Shown: piece after piece, positions 1 to 8,842 of the stretch | How the letters are laid out: each line of letters starts with the position of its first letter | How positions within the stretch are numbered: position 1 is the stretch's first letter | Source: JANXSD01 sp038206385 | GTDB lineage: Bacteria; Bacteroidota; Bacteroidia; AKYH767-A; OLB10 | Length of the DNA: 43,566 nt | Reading direction: 5' to 3' | Assembly (NCBI GenBank): GCA_038206385.1 | Contig: JBBRAW010000017.1 | Span: 1 to 43,566, forward strand | Translations under genes and position numbers: made by a program | The notes under the pieces: model-generated | Told to the model about the DNA's origin: nothing | Databases searched by the model: none | The model's input: the letters and a program-made list of their open reading frames with translations, nothing else

Positions 1-908
1 TGCGCTGGATTTATAGTTGTTGATGTATCACCATCACCAAAATTCCAAATGTATTTATCGCAATTTATAGCGTTATTAATAAATGTAACTTGTCGACCAC
101 TAGTTTGTGTAAATTGAAAATTTGCTAATGGATCATATTCACCAATATGCCATGTCAATAAACTATCGAATGCAATCACCTTTGCTGCAATTCTAATATT
201 GCTCGCATCAAGCGACGAAAGTCCATAATCATTGGTAATTAAAGTAGGATCTTTTCTAAAGATGACAGCATAAAAACAGCATGCAGCTGCATAAGTACCA
301 TATACTGAAGGATGGCTTTCATCTGCTTGGTACAAATCAATAAGAGGATAATTTATTCGAATATAATTCCATACTTCTCCAACAGGCGATACAACTGCTT
401 TGTTACTATCGGCTAACATTCTATAGCGTAAATTCAAAAGACTATCCATTCCATTATAACTACATACTGGCGGCCAAGAGGAACAATTAGATGCATCTCC
501 ATTTTTTCGACCCCACGTCATATAAAACATTGTTTCGGCACAAGTATTATGAAAATTTATAGTGCTATCTAAAATATGAGCAAAAGGAAAAACATCCGTT
601 AAAACTTGACTAATAGGAAAGGAGGGAAGTTGACTTTGTTCTTGAAGCACTACAAAATCCCAGTTACCAGTCGCAATTTTACTAAGCGTTATCGCATCCG
701 TTGTATGTAAAGCTAGTGTATATCCACCAATTGTATTACTATCGAAAATTAAAGAATCACCTGCTGAAAGAGCTAAATCAGAAATGGTTTGCGGTAAATT
801 ATTTACATAGGTATAACTGTTGCCAATAAACAAAACTCTTTTAGTTTGACCTTGAGCATGTACATTTAAAAAGAGTAGGGTAAGAAAGATGGATATAAAT
901 GTTTTCAC
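1..908 (-). CDS. Secreted SGNH/GDSL-like hydrolase with PKD domain (3' end cut by window edge)
   Basis: Read from a GTG at 906-908, the frame stays open to the window edge (302 codons visible). It begins with a signal peptide (about residues 1-18, ending VHA|Q). Block I of SGNH esterases follows as LFIGNSYT with the likely nucleophile Ser31, and a D-x-x-H motif (DESH, Asp196 and His199) supplies the rest of the triad. From about residue 250 a PKD-like domain starts (YIWNFGDGDTS) and runs off the window. The product is probably an exported esterase or carbohydrate deacetylase; the substrate cannot be told. A T9SS sorting tail may lie beyond the edge, as in its neighbours. It follows the next gene upstream by about 100 bp and could share its transcript. 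The GTG start is chosen because it gives a complete signal peptide. Confidence 0.75.
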   Translation of the reverse strand, partial: MKTFISIFLTLLFLNVHAQGQTKRVLFIGNSYTYVNNLPQTISDLALSAGDSLIFDSNTIGGYTLALHTTDAITLSKIATGNWDFVVLQEQSQLPSFPISQVLTDVFPFAHILDSTINFHNTCAETMFYMTWGRKNGDASNCSSWPPVCSYNGMDSLLNLRYRMLADSNKAVVSPVGEVWNYIRINYPLIDLYQADESHPSVYGTYAAACCFYAVIFRKDPTLITNDYGLSSLDASNIRIAAKVIAFDSLLTWHIGEYDPLANFQFTQTSGRQVTFINNAINCDKYIWNFGDGDTSTTINPA

Positions 909-1009
909 TTTAAAGTTGTTATTGATGATAGATTAAATAAATAATACATTAGCATTTAAAAGGCAATTGATTTATTAAATCGCGTAGTAGCATATTACAT
1001 TACTATGTT

Positions 1010-2701
1010 TTATTCCTTTAATAATTTTTTCTTTTGAACACCATGAGTGGTCATCACATTAACTACATATATTCCTGCATTTAAATCAGTGAGATCAAGT
1101 TGAACATTTTTAGACAATAAATTATCCTTTATAATTATTGCTTGTCCCAACGTATTATAAATCGTAATATTTATAATAGAATAAAGTTCACTTTTAAGAT
1201 TAATAAAATTAGTTACTGGATTTGGACTTATACTAATTTGTGATTCAACTGCCGTTGTATTATTTAATCCGGTTACACATGTTGAACCATATTTAGCAAA
1301 AAAGCAATCACCATTTCCGCCTTGACAAATATACGTTTGACCTGCAAGCGTTAGTGTTCCATCAAATGCTCCCGCAACATAAACATCATCGTTACCATCA
1401 ACAACAATCGAATTTATTTTTTCACTTGTTGATGCAGTAGTAAATTGAATCCCATTTAAGATTTGACCTGAATTTGAAACTTCGCCTAAAAATAAATCTG
1501 TTGGCGGAGTGCTGGATAAAGTGGAACTTCCAAATGTTGCAGCACCAGTAAAAAAACCAGAAAATAATATATTTCCATTCGAGCGAATTGCTAAACCTCG
1601 AAATGATTCTCCAGTAAATTGTATAATAGGATTGGTAACCCATAAAAACTGCCCTAAAGAATCCAACTTTGCTACCATAGGATATTGCGCAAAATTATTG
1701 GCAGTATTATTTGAGAAATGACCATCATAATTAATTCCATTTTGTGAGGAGGATGAGATTATAATTGTACCATCTTTTTGATGGATTATACCTCCACCCT
1801 TTAAAAATTGCGGATTTATTGGATCACCAAAATTACGAAGCCACACAGTATTACCAGAAGAATCAAGTTTAAATAGAAACATTTCAGGATATGTACGATT
1901 AGGATTTATATGGTAAATTGATTGTGTCCCCATAACAGCGGAATCCTGAGATAATGTACCAATTAAGTAATAATTATTTAAACTGTCAACATCAAAGTCA
2001 GTGATGGGAACGTAATTATTAAAAGGAACATCTTTAATCATTACTCCGTCACTAATTCTGAAAGTTCCAACATGCCTACCATTGATTATGTTAAAACCTG
2101 GGAAGAGTAGTCCAGCAGAACTAAAGTATTCAATTGATAAATTTCCGTTACGATCAAATTTCATAAATTCTCCAATACTTACTAAATGAGTTAAAGAATT
2201 TCCTCCTGTTTTAAGCCAAATTAAATTTCCATTTGGATCCAATTTACAAATAAACATATCAGCTACGTCCCCTAATAAAGTTCCCAAAAAGTTACATCTA
2301 GAACTACTTATTATACTTATAACACGACCTGTAATAAAGATATTGCCAGCACTATCTAATAATAAACTCCTTGCTTCATCTCCGAAACTGGCACTACCAG
2401 CGGTTTGATACCAAAGAAGATCGCCATGACAATTATATTTTGCAATAAAAATATCATAACCCCCATAAGTTGTGTAAGGAATTGTGTCATTAATAAAACC
2501 GCTATTTAGTACTCTACCGCACGTATAAACATTGCCAGCAATATCCACTTTCATATCAAAAATTTGTTCATCGGGCCTGTCTTGTTGAACACTTGCACCT
2601 GTCCCGATACGATTTACCCATTGCCAAGTTTGAGCATTAAGGTTGCTAGATAATTGAACACATAAAAGTGTTAATACTATATAAATATTTTCTTTTCTCA
2701 T
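1010..2701 (-). CDS. T9SS cargo protein with SBBP-type beta-propeller repeats
   Basis: 563 residues. An N-terminal signal peptide (about 1-23, ending NAQ) is followed by repeated units with the pattern D-x-x-G-N-I/V-Y/F-x-T/A-G (for example DSAGNIFITGR near 115-125 and DGNDDVYVAGAFDG near 437-450). This is the SBBP/seven-bladed propeller pattern of Bacteroidota surface proteins. The last 75 residues form a type A sorting domain: ISPNPVTNFINL, then NTLGQ, then LDLTDLNAGIYVV and a basic end KKKLLKE. The protein is expected to pass the inner membrane by Sec and the outer membrane by the type IX system. No enzymatic motif is visible, so the role is probably adhesive or structural. Its ATG is five bases from the stop of a decayed T9SS tail upstream. 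Confidence 0.85.
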   Translation of the reverse strand: MRKENIYIVLTLLCVQLSSNLNAQTWQWVNRIGTGASVQQDRPDEQIFDMKVDIAGNVYTCGRVLNSGFINDTIPYTTYGGYDIFIAKYNCHGDLLWYQTAGSASFGDEARSLLLDSAGNIFITGRVISIISSSRCNFLGTLLGDVADMFICKLDPNGNLIWLKTGGNSLTHLVSIGEFMKFDRNGNLSIEYFSSAGLLFPGFNIINGRHVGTFRISDGVMIKDVPFNNYVPITDFDVDSLNNYYLIGTLSQDSAVMGTQSIYHINPNRTYPEMFLFKLDSSGNTVWLRNFGDPINPQFLKGGGIIHQKDGTIIISSSSQNGINYDGHFSNNTANNFAQYPMVAKLDSLGQFLWVTNPIIQFTGESFRGLAIRSNGNILFSGFFTGAATFGSSTLSSTPPTDLFLGEVSNSGQILNGIQFTTASTSEKINSIVVDGNDDVYVAGAFDGTLTLAGQTYICQGGNGDCFFAKYGSTCVTGLNNTTAVESQISISPNPVTNFINLKSELYSIINITIYNTLGQAIIIKDNLLSKNVQLDLTDLNAGIYVVNVMTTHGVQKKKLLKE

Positions 2702-2705
2702 TTCG

Positions 2706-2867
2706 TTATTTCATTATTACAAATTTTCTAACATTTTTAATGTGATTATTGATTATCAGCTTTAGCAAATACAAGCCTGATGATAAATCGCCAACATAAA
2801 TACTTGTATGGTTTGAATTTGAATATAAGGTATGCTTTAATAAGATATTGTTTGATAAATATAATCC
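2706..2867 (-). pseudogene. Remnant of a T9SS type A C-terminal sorting domain
   Basis: On the minus strand the frame ending at the TAA 2706-2708 reads about 53 residues with the hallmarks of the last third of a T9SS sorting domain: NHTSIYVGDLSSGLYLLKL, followed by a basic end NVRKFVIMK. It has no start codon; an in-frame TAA lies immediately upstream (2871-2873), and the rest of any parent gene is missing. The acetyltransferase gene at 2894-3400 now occupies the place where the parent gene body should be. This looks like the 3' stump of a deleted or replaced surface-protein gene. That it is a stump is inferred; the residue pattern is directly visible. Confidence 0.7.
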
Positions 2868-2893
2868 TTTTTAATTGAACTGTTGTTTAGAAA

Positions 2894-3400
2894 TCAATTA
2901 CTAAATAACATTAATTCTTCAGGATCGTCGGGGAGGTTTATCGTTTTAATATATTTCATTCCTATTTTCGTTAAAAGATTTATAGAGTTTATGTTATAAG
3001 AAACAGTGATACCCAATATTTTTGATAGTTTCAATTGTTCTTTTGCATATTGTAACGTGGCTTGAGCAATTTCAAAAGCAAATCCTTTACCTGAAAATTC
3101 AGGCAAAAGTGCAAAGCCAATATCAGGACATTCAAGTTCAGCTCTGTTAATAATGCCACACATTCCTATTGGAATTTTATTTTCTTTTATTTCTACCATC
3201 CACAATCCGTATCCATTTTTCTCATAGCTTTTAAATGCACCATTTTGCAAATAGCTTTTAGCATCTTCCTCAGTTTTGATATTACGATCACCAATATATT
3301 TTATCCACCCTTCACTGTTTAACAATTCAATAATAAATTTTGAATCGTCTAATGTAAATTGACGTAAATTCAATCTTAATGTTTCAAGTATGTTATTCAT
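2894..3400 (-). CDS. GNAT-family N-acetyltransferase (RimJ/RimL-like)
   Basis: 168 residues, a normal length for the family. The start LETLRLNLRQFTLDD is the typical beta-1 segment of RimJ/RimL-type GNATs. The middle (WMVEIKENKIPIGMCGI) is the strand pair before the acetyl-CoA site, and FALLPEFSGKGFAFEI near 95-112 holds the pyrophosphate-binding loop, here GKGFA instead of the usual G-x-G-Y/L-A. Asn and Ser residues near 138-143 (YNINSINLLTKIGM) match the common A-S/N-x-x-L-x-K-x-G-F/M motif. It would transfer acetyl from acetyl-CoA to an amine; the acceptor is unknown. It has no signal peptide, so it acts in the cytoplasm. It stands alone between a T9SS tail remnant and a long gene-free stretch, which suggests a recent insertion. 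Confidence 0.85.
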   Translation of the reverse strand: MNNILETLRLNLRQFTLDDSKFIIELLNSEGWIKYIGDRNIKTEEDAKSYLQNGAFKSYEKNGYGLWMVEIKENKIPIGMCGIINRAELECPDIGFALLPEFSGKGFAFEIAQATLQYAKEQLKLSKILGITVSYNINSINLLTKIGMKYIKTINLPDDPEELMLFSN

Positions 3401-3839
3401 TTCATTATTTTCTTCACCGTTAAAAAATTAGTTAAACTATTTTTCATTTATAATATATGACATAGGGACTGTCAGATATAATCCATTATTTTACCAGTAT
3501 ATTCATTTATTTATCTTCAAATAAAGATAATACTTTTTCAATTTAACGTTCGTTTATAATTAATTAATTAATTGAGAATCTTAAATAAAACAGAAAATCG
3601 TCAATTTGATGTGGTGGACAGTTAGCACATTTAAAGGCAAAAAATTAAACTAAAAAAGCTGAAGTAGTTTTAAAAGCATAGTCCATAAAAAAATAAAATT
3701 GGAATGAACTAATTCATTCCAATTTTCACAAATAAATAATGCAAATTATTATATTGTACCTTTATGCTAAGTAATTTAGATTTTGCTAAATTAACTTATC
3801 TTTTAAAGTTAAGTATTAGTGCTTGTTAAGTTCAAAAAA
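3401..3839. other. Gene-free stretch, 439 bp
   Basis: No reading frame with protein-like features on either strand. It holds the hairpin terminator at 3695-3726 and a short run of TAAT repeats near 3558-3573. A segment around 3608-3635 (gtggtggacagttagcac) vaguely recalls the ends of IS3-type elements, but no second end or transposase remnant is present. Confidence 0.6.
3695..3726 (-). terminator. Rho-independent terminator of the alcohol dehydrogenase gene
   Basis: A perfect 14-bp inverted repeat (3695-3708 with 3713-3726) closes on a 4-base loop, ctaa. Read on the minus strand the stem is followed by a T-rich tract (TTTTATTTTTTTAT). It lies about 115 bp past the stop of the dehydrogenase gene. 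Confidence 0.8.
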
Positions 3840-4880
3840 TTATAAAGTAGACATATCAATAACAAATCGATAACGCACATCTCCTTTTATCATACGTTCA
3901 TAAGCAGAAGTAATATTTTTAATATCGATTAATTCGATGTCTGAAACGATATTATGTTCGGCACAATAATCTAACATCTCTTGGGTTTCTGGAAGGCCAC
4001 CAATTCCAGATCCAGCAACACTTTTTCTTCCACCTAAGAGTGCAAATGCAGGAACAATATGTGGTTCTGTAGGAGCTCCAACGCAAATGTGAATCCCGTT
4101 AGTTTTTAATAATGAAAGATAAGAAGCCAGGTCATGTTTTGCAGAAACAGTATCTAGTATAAAATCAAATGAACTTTTCGCTGAAGCAAATTGTTCGGCA
4201 TTCGTTGTAACAATAAATTTATGAGCACCTAATGCCTTCGCTTCTTTTTCTTTTGATGGGGAGGTACTTAATACAGTTACTTCAGCACCGAATGCGACTC
4301 CAAATTTAACTGCCATGTGTCCTAATCCACCTAGTCCAAGAACTGCTAATTTATGACCCTTACCAACTTTCCAGTGACGTAATGGAGAATAAGTAGTAAT
4401 GCCAGCGCAAAGTAAAGGAGCAACAGCTGCAAGCGATAATTTTTCTGAAATATGGAGCGCAAAATCCTCATGAACTATAATGTTGTTTGAATAGCCACCA
4501 TACGTTGCTAAACCATCTTTTCCCCTACCATTATATGTTGCAACTGATCCATTAAGACAATATTGTTCTAAACCAACATTGCAATTTTCACAGGTACGAC
4601 AAGAGTCTACTAAACAACCAACTCCTGCTAAGTCTCCTGTTTTAAATTTTTTTACATGATCACCAACAGCAATAATTTTTCCAACAATTTCATGACCTGG
4701 TACCATTGGGAAAATTCCTGGGAACCATTCATTTTTTATTTGATGTAGATCGGAATGGCAAACGCCACAAAAATGTATTTCAATATGCACATCATGTAAC
4801 CCTAATTCTCTTCTTTCAAAACTCCAAGGTGCTAAATTTGATTCTGCATTCGCTGCAGCATATCCTTTTGATTGTATCAT
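3840..4880 (-). CDS. Zinc-dependent NAD(P)-alcohol dehydrogenase, cinnamyl-alcohol-dehydrogenase/YahK type
   Basis: 346 residues, full length for the medium-chain dehydrogenase family. Catalytic zinc ligands are visible as Cys41 (CGVCHSDLH), His63 (PGHE) and Cys158 (LLCAG). The structural zinc lobe has four cysteines, Cys94, 97, 100 and 108. The Rossmann fold starts at GLGGLGHMA (182-190). The overall pattern, including GHEIVGKIIAVG and the Y-G-G-Y-S-N stretch, matches the E. coli YahK/cinnamyl alcohol dehydrogenase group, which reduce aldehydes with NADPH. Likely role: cytoplasmic aldehyde reduction or detoxification; the true substrate cannot be read. It is a single gene with its own terminator at 3695-3726. 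Confidence 0.92.
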   Translation of the reverse strand: MIQSKGYAAANAESNLAPWSFERRELGLHDVHIEIHFCGVCHSDLHQIKNEWFPGIFPMVPGHEIVGKIIAVGDHVKKFKTGDLAGVGCLVDSCRTCENCNVGLEQYCLNGSVATYNGRGKDGLATYGGYSNNIIVHEDFALHISEKLSLAAVAPLLCAGITTYSPLRHWKVGKGHKLAVLGLGGLGHMAVKFGVAFGAEVTVLSTSPSKEKEAKALGAHKFIVTTNAEQFASAKSSFDFILDTVSAKHDLASYLSLLKTNGIHICVGAPTEPHIVPAFALLGGRKSVAGSGIGGLPETQEMLDYCAEHNIVSDIELIDIKNITSAYERMIKGDVRYRFVIDMSTL

Positions 4881-5230
4881 AATTAAATTATTTGGTTTAT
4901 TTATTTTAAGTTAAAACTTTAACACAACAATGGCAAATTTGTTTAAATTATATTGTAAAAAATAATGCATCTGAATGAAAATCATCCCCAATTAGATTTT
5001 ATTTATTTTGTCGATGTAAACTGGTTAATTGTTTTACTTTTTTCAATAAAATATCGGTACTGGATTTCAAGTTTTTGATATCTATTTTTCAAGAATTTAG
5101 CTCTAAAACGCTAGTTATTTAACGGTTATTAACGAAGTGATATATTTAAAATTGAGTTGTAATGTGTCTAAACTAAATATTTCGTAATGAATACTGCAAA
5201 TACAATTTATTTAAATTGGATTTTTAATTT
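4881..5230. other. Gene-free stretch, 350 bp
   Basis: Lies between the dehydrogenase start and the stop of the next minus-strand gene. I see no gene. A near-consensus -7 box on the minus strand (CAAATTTG near 4936, first base off from TAnnTTTG) could serve the dehydrogenase, but the -33 element is not evident. Confidence 0.5.
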
Positions 5231-6742
5231 CTATTGCACAATAATTTTTCTATTAATAACATTTTTAATGCCATTTACAATTTGTAAATTATACAAACCA
5301 GGAAGCATTGATTGTTTTTCAATTATAAGCTTATCATTATTTTTAATTTCCCAAATATTAATTTCTTTACCAAGAATGTCAAAAAGTTTCACTGTTGTAC
5401 TATTCTGCATCGTTGAAAAATTAATTATTGTTTTAAGATCGAACGGATTTGGATAAACTTGAATATTATTGTCAGTTAACAAATTCTGTGATACTCCCGT
5501 TGAACTAAAATTTATTACATTCAATGTAAAACCCACTGATCTATTTCCAAGTATAATATTTCCATTAACATCTTTTCCTATAACATGACAATAACTGCAT
5601 GAATCACCCGAAGATGTATATACGGTCATACACACTGTATACAAACTATCTTTCATATAGGAATGTAAAGGCGTTGCACTTGATGATGTAATTCCATCTC
5701 CAAAATCCCAATGATAGGATGTAGCTATTGTGGATGTCAAGGAATCAATGGTTAATGTAAAATTATTTTGAAGTGAATCATAAGCAGTAGTATTGTATGC
5801 AAAGCAATTTGTCATTTCTGAAATCGGTCTTTTAAATACACCTGATCCATTTGCGCCAGCATATACATCATTTCCTTTTGTCGCAAGTGAAAATATATCA
5901 TTGCTAAATAATCCAGTATTTGATGGAGCCCAGTTGTTTCCATTATCATTTGAAACAAATATTTGATTTGCTGTCCCCGAAATAATGAATGACCCCTTTA
6001 CAGTGATTGCATTTATATTAACTATTGGTAATCCGTTGTTGATAGCTGACCAACTATTGCCTTTATTCTTAGAAATAAAAATTCCTTTATTTGAACCAGC
6101 ATAAATATCGTTACCATTAATTGCAATAGTATTTACGATAGTATCAGTAAGACCATTATTTATTGCTGTCCAGCTATTACCATTATTAATTGATAGATAT
6201 ACACCATTGCCATAGGTTCCAGCATACATGTTTTTTCCATCAAATGCCAAAGAACGAATGTCAATGTTTGCTAACCCTGATGCGGTCCAATTTGTTCCAT
6301 TATTATTTGTTTTATAAACACCATTTTCTGATCCAACAAAAACACCAGAATCGCCATACACTAATGAATGCATAGCAAGTACTTGTCCCAAAAATGTAGT
6401 TGGTAATCCATTAAATGTTTGGGTCCAAGTAACTCCATTGTCATTTGAAAAGTAAACCCCGGCATCTGTCAAACCTGAAGCATAAATTTCTGAACCAAAT
6501 CCAATAACTGAAGTAATTCTTGTTGATGGAATTAAAGTAGTATTTGTCCAGCTGTTATTATACGAGTAAACGCCAACTACAGAAGGACTGGATGCATCTG
6601 TAACAGCAAGGATTGAAGTTCCATTATTAAATAATGAATAGATAATACCATTAATAGGAAACATGGTTCCTTGCCACTGTGCATTTGCAAAATTATTCAA
6701 GCATAGAAATGCAATTATAAAAGTTAATTGATATTTTTTCAT
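5231..6742 (-). CDS. T9SS cargo protein with sialidase/VPS10-like propeller repeats and a PKD domain
   Basis: 503 residues. Signal peptide about 1-21 (ends ANA|Q). Residues about 35-310 hold at least six repeats of roughly 45 residues with the pattern S/T-x-N-N-G-x-x-W-x-x-x-N-x-G-L followed by I-x-x-L/I-A-x-x-G-x-x-I/V-Y-A-G (for example SINNGNSWTAINNGL). This is the BNR/sortilin-like propeller seen in secreted Bacteroidota proteins. Residues about 315-395 form a PKD domain (YHWDFGDGITSSSATPLHSY). The end is a type A sorting domain: VYPNPFDLKTIINFS, LFDILGKEI, MLPGLYNLQI and a final NRKIIVQ. It is predicted to be exported and surface-attached or released. There is no enzymatic motif, so the ligand is unknown. 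Confidence 0.85.
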   Translation of the reverse strand: MKKYQLTFIIAFLCLNNFANAQWQGTMFPINGIIYSLFNNGTSILAVTDASSPSVVGVYSYNNSWTNTTLIPSTRITSVIGFGSEIYASGLTDAGVYFSNDNGVTWTQTFNGLPTTFLGQVLAMHSLVYGDSGVFVGSENGVYKTNNNGTNWTASGLANIDIRSLAFDGKNMYAGTYGNGVYLSINNGNSWTAINNGLTDTIVNTIAINGNDIYAGSNKGIFISKNKGNSWSAINNGLPIVNINAITVKGSFIISGTANQIFVSNDNGNNWAPSNTGLFSNDIFSLATKGNDVYAGANGSGVFKRPISEMTNCFAYNTTAYDSLQNNFTLTIDSLTSTIATSYHWDFGDGITSSSATPLHSYMKDSLYTVCMTVYTSSGDSCSYCHVIGKDVNGNIILGNRSVGFTLNVINFSSTGVSQNLLTDNNIQVYPNPFDLKTIINFSTMQNSTTVKLFDILGKEINIWEIKNNDKLIIEKQSMLPGLYNLQIVNGIKNVINRKIIVQ

Positions 6743-6997
6743 ATTTTGTTTAAATTATGTTTTATTTTGTTTTAAAATCAATAAAATGTTATCGAATTTT
6801 GATCACGTAGTTTTCAAATTCTATTTCACATTACCGTTTTAGATAAACAGTTATTTACTGAGTTGAAGATACTTCTATAGGTGTCATAATTCTAACCATA
6901 AAACTAATACAATATTTTATATTACCCAATACTCTAAAATAAAGCTGTCTTCTTTTCGATCCAAATCGAGGCAATTGTTTTAATTTAAAGATGAATA

Positions 6998-7411
6998 TTA
7001 TACTTTCTTCACAACTAATTTTCCTGCAATGTAACCCATCGGAATATATGCTAATCCTAAATCTAAAATGGTGAACCATGTTGGAGATGGTAGCATGATC
7101 ACATTTGATATTCCTCCAATTAAAAATACGAATCCTATTACCATTGCAAATTTTATCTTGTTGTTCGCAGCGATGAGTGCTGCAACAAATGCGCCTACAA
7201 ATGTTCCAAGTGCATGAGCCAAAAATGGCATAATAAAATGTTTTGGTTCAAATAAATGTAACGAAGCTTTTAATCCTTCCATTGTAGTTACATCAGCACC
7301 ATTCGGTGGTGGAATAATAGATCCACTAATCATAATAATTGCCATGTTTACTACACTGCCGATAATTATTCCAACAACTACAGCTAAAATGTTTTTAATG
7401 ATTGGGTTCAT
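6998..7411 (-). CDS. Small integral membrane protein, function unknown
   Basis: 137 residues with four hydrophobic spans: about 5-30 (ILAVVVGIIIGSVVNMAIIMI), 58-85 (FIMPFLAHALGTFVGAFVAALI), 88-107 (FAMVIGFVFLIGGISNVIM) and 112-131. A conserved-looking loop PPPNGADVTTMEGLKASLHLFEP... lies between spans one and two, followed by a basic end KLVVKKV. Proteins of this length and layout are common in Bacteroidota and are annotated only as hypothetical membrane proteins; I know of no assigned function. It has its own ATG and stands alone on the minus strand. Downstream, 6743-6997 (255 bp) contains no convincing gene. Confidence 0.75.
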   Translation of the reverse strand: MNPIIKNILAVVVGIIIGSVVNMAIIMISGSIIPPPNGADVTTMEGLKASLHLFEPKHFIMPFLAHALGTFVGAFVAALIAANNKIKFAMVIGFVFLIGGISNVIMLPSPTWFTILDLGLAYIPMGYIAGKLVVKKV

Positions 7412-7642
7412 GTTTGTTTGGTTTTGGATATTATTAGGTGCTTAAATTTTATACTATTTTTGAAAAAAATTTTAAGTGTTTTATCGTTTATAACTACTAA
7501 ACTACAAATTTAATATTAACTTTTAACGGATTCATTCTCTATCGATCGTAAAAAATTAGTTTTTGATATTATGAATTAATTAGCTTTGAGTTAATGATTA
7601 CTATTTTTTAACTTTATTTGCTTCAAAAAGAACATTAATCCA

Positions 7643-8047
7643 ATGGCTGAATTAAAAACTAAAAAAACCGAACTTAGTGTTAACGATTTTTTAAATGCAA
7701 TTCCCGATGTACAAAAGCAAGAAGATGCTTTTACTATTTTAAAGATAATGGAAAAAGCAACCAAAGCGAAAGCTAAAATGTGGGGCACTGCAATTATTAG
7801 TTTTGTTGATCTTCGCTTAATATATTAAAGTGGACGTGAGCTCACTTGTTTTGTAATGGGGTTTTCTCCACGTAAGCCGAACTTTGCAATGTACATTTTT
7901 GGTATTGTCGAATAGCAACTAACACTTCTTAAAATATTAGGTAAAAATAAAACAGGTAAAGGTTGTTTGTATCTCAACAAATTAGAAGAAGTAAATTTCG
8001 CTGTTTTAAAAGAAATAGTAATCAAAGAAGTTTTAAATAATTATTGA
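7643..8047 (+). pseudogene. DUF1801 (YdhG/YjbR-type) protein gene inactivated by two in-frame stop codons
   Basis: The frame from ATG 7643 reads MAELKTKKTELSVNDFLNAI..., the standard start of DUF1801 proteins. It is interrupted by TAA at 7826-7828 (codon 62) and TAG at 7913-7915 (codon 91), then ends at TGA 8045-8047. Reading through both stops in the same frame gives a complete DUF1801 pattern: KATKAKAKMWGTAII, then SGRELTCFVMGFSPRKPNF, then GKNKTGKGCLYLNKLEEV. The total is 134 codons plus the stop, close to the normal family length. There is no frameshift or deletion, so decay by two point mutations fits best. The family function is poorly known. The first 61 residues alone would lack most of the domain. 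Confidence 0.85.
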
Positions 8048-8133
8048 TTTCCTTTTTAAGGGTACTTTATAATTAATGATATAAATTTATATGTACCACT
8101 ATATATTTTTAATGGAGTAGGGCATAGCGCAAT

Positions 8134-8165
8134 AAAAAAGGGAATCATTGCTGATTCCCTTTTTT
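8134..8165 (-). terminator. Terminator of the thrS/infC-rpmI-rplT gene cluster (likely works both ways)
   Basis: A perfect 14-bp stem (8134-8147 with 8152-8165) closes on the loop ttgc. The core GGGAATCA/TGATTCCC is flanked by six A and six T, so either strand shows a stem followed by a T run. It lies 18 bp past the rplT stop and about 85 bp past the DUF1801 pseudogene. Confidence 0.9.
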
Positions 8166-8183
8166 AAATTTATAGGCTTAAAC

Positions 8184-8528
8184 TTATTTTACAGCCTTCA
8201 AGATCGCTTCAAAAGCTTCTGGATTATTCATTGCTAAATCAGCTAGAACTTTACGGTTAATGTCGACATTACTTTTATGTATTGCACCCATAAAAACTGA
8301 GTATGACATTCCATGTTCACGTGCTGCTGCATTAATACGTTGTATCCACAAAGCGCGGAAATTACGTTTTTTGGTTTTACGGTCGCGGTAAGCATATTGC
8401 AAACCTTTTTCTACCGTATTTTTTGCTACTGTCCAAACATTTTTGCGGGCACCGAAGTTACCTTTCGCTAGTTTGAGAACCTTTTTTCTTCTTGCCTTGG
8501 AGGCAACGCTGTTTACCGAACGTGGCAT
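8184..8528 (-). CDS. rplT: 50S ribosomal protein L20 (bL20)
   Basis: 114 residues, normal for bL20. The sequence starts MPRSVNSVASKARRKKVLKLAKG and contains the typical YAYRDRKTKKRNFRALWIQRIN stretch (about 46-67) and the C-terminal NRKVLADLA segment. It binds 23S rRNA early in 50S assembly. It is the last gene of the infC-rpmI-rplT cluster, 94 bp downstream of rpmI, and is followed directly by a strong terminator. In other phyla L20 represses its own operon; whether that holds here cannot be seen from this sequence. Confidence 0.98.
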   Translation of the reverse strand: MPRSVNSVASKARRKKVLKLAKGNFGARKNVWTVAKNTVEKGLQYAYRDRKTKKRNFRALWIQRINAAAREHGMSYSVFMGAIHKSNVDINRKVLADLAMNNPEAFEAILKAVK

Positions 8529-8622
8529 TTTTTTCGTTTTTTGGAATTAGCGGCCTATTCTTTCGAATGACTCTTGATGCTAAGTACCTGGTTAAAATTA
8601 ATTTGAGTTACAATGGCGCTTA

Positions 8623-8820
8623 TTAAGCTGCACCAAGCATTCTCTTTACTCGATACACGTCCGTCTTGTGAACTAAACCTGTAGAGGTCAAACGGCGCTT
8701 ACGCTTCGTATCCTTTTTGGTCAGGATATGACTCTTGTAAGCGTGCTTACGCTTGATCTTTCCTGTGCCCGTCAATTTAAAACGTTTTTTGGCACTGGAA
8801 TTACTTTTCATTTTTGGCAT
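8623..8820 (-). CDS. rpmI: 50S ribosomal protein L35 (bL35)
   Basis: 65 residues, highly basic, with the family pattern MPKMKSNSSAKKRFKLTGTGKIKR at the start (KTxSSAKKRFKxTGxGKxKR in the family) and SHILTKKDTKRKRRL in the middle. It is a structural component of the 50S subunit. It lies 22 bp downstream of infC in the conserved order infC-rpmI-rplT. Confidence 0.97.
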   Translation of the reverse strand: MPKMKSNSSAKKRFKLTGTGKIKRKHAYKSHILTKKDTKRKRRLTSTGLVHKTDVYRVKRMLGAA

Positions 8821-8842
8821 GGGTAATTGTATTTAACGAACT

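Noticed and set aside
3600..3640. End of an insertion sequence (GTGGACAGTT-like)
   Set aside because: No second end, target duplication or transposase fragment found.
6855..7079. 74-codon minus-strand frame overlapping the start of the four-span membrane protein's 3' end
   Set aside because: Largely overlaps the real gene at 6998-7411 in another frame; residues have no family pattern.
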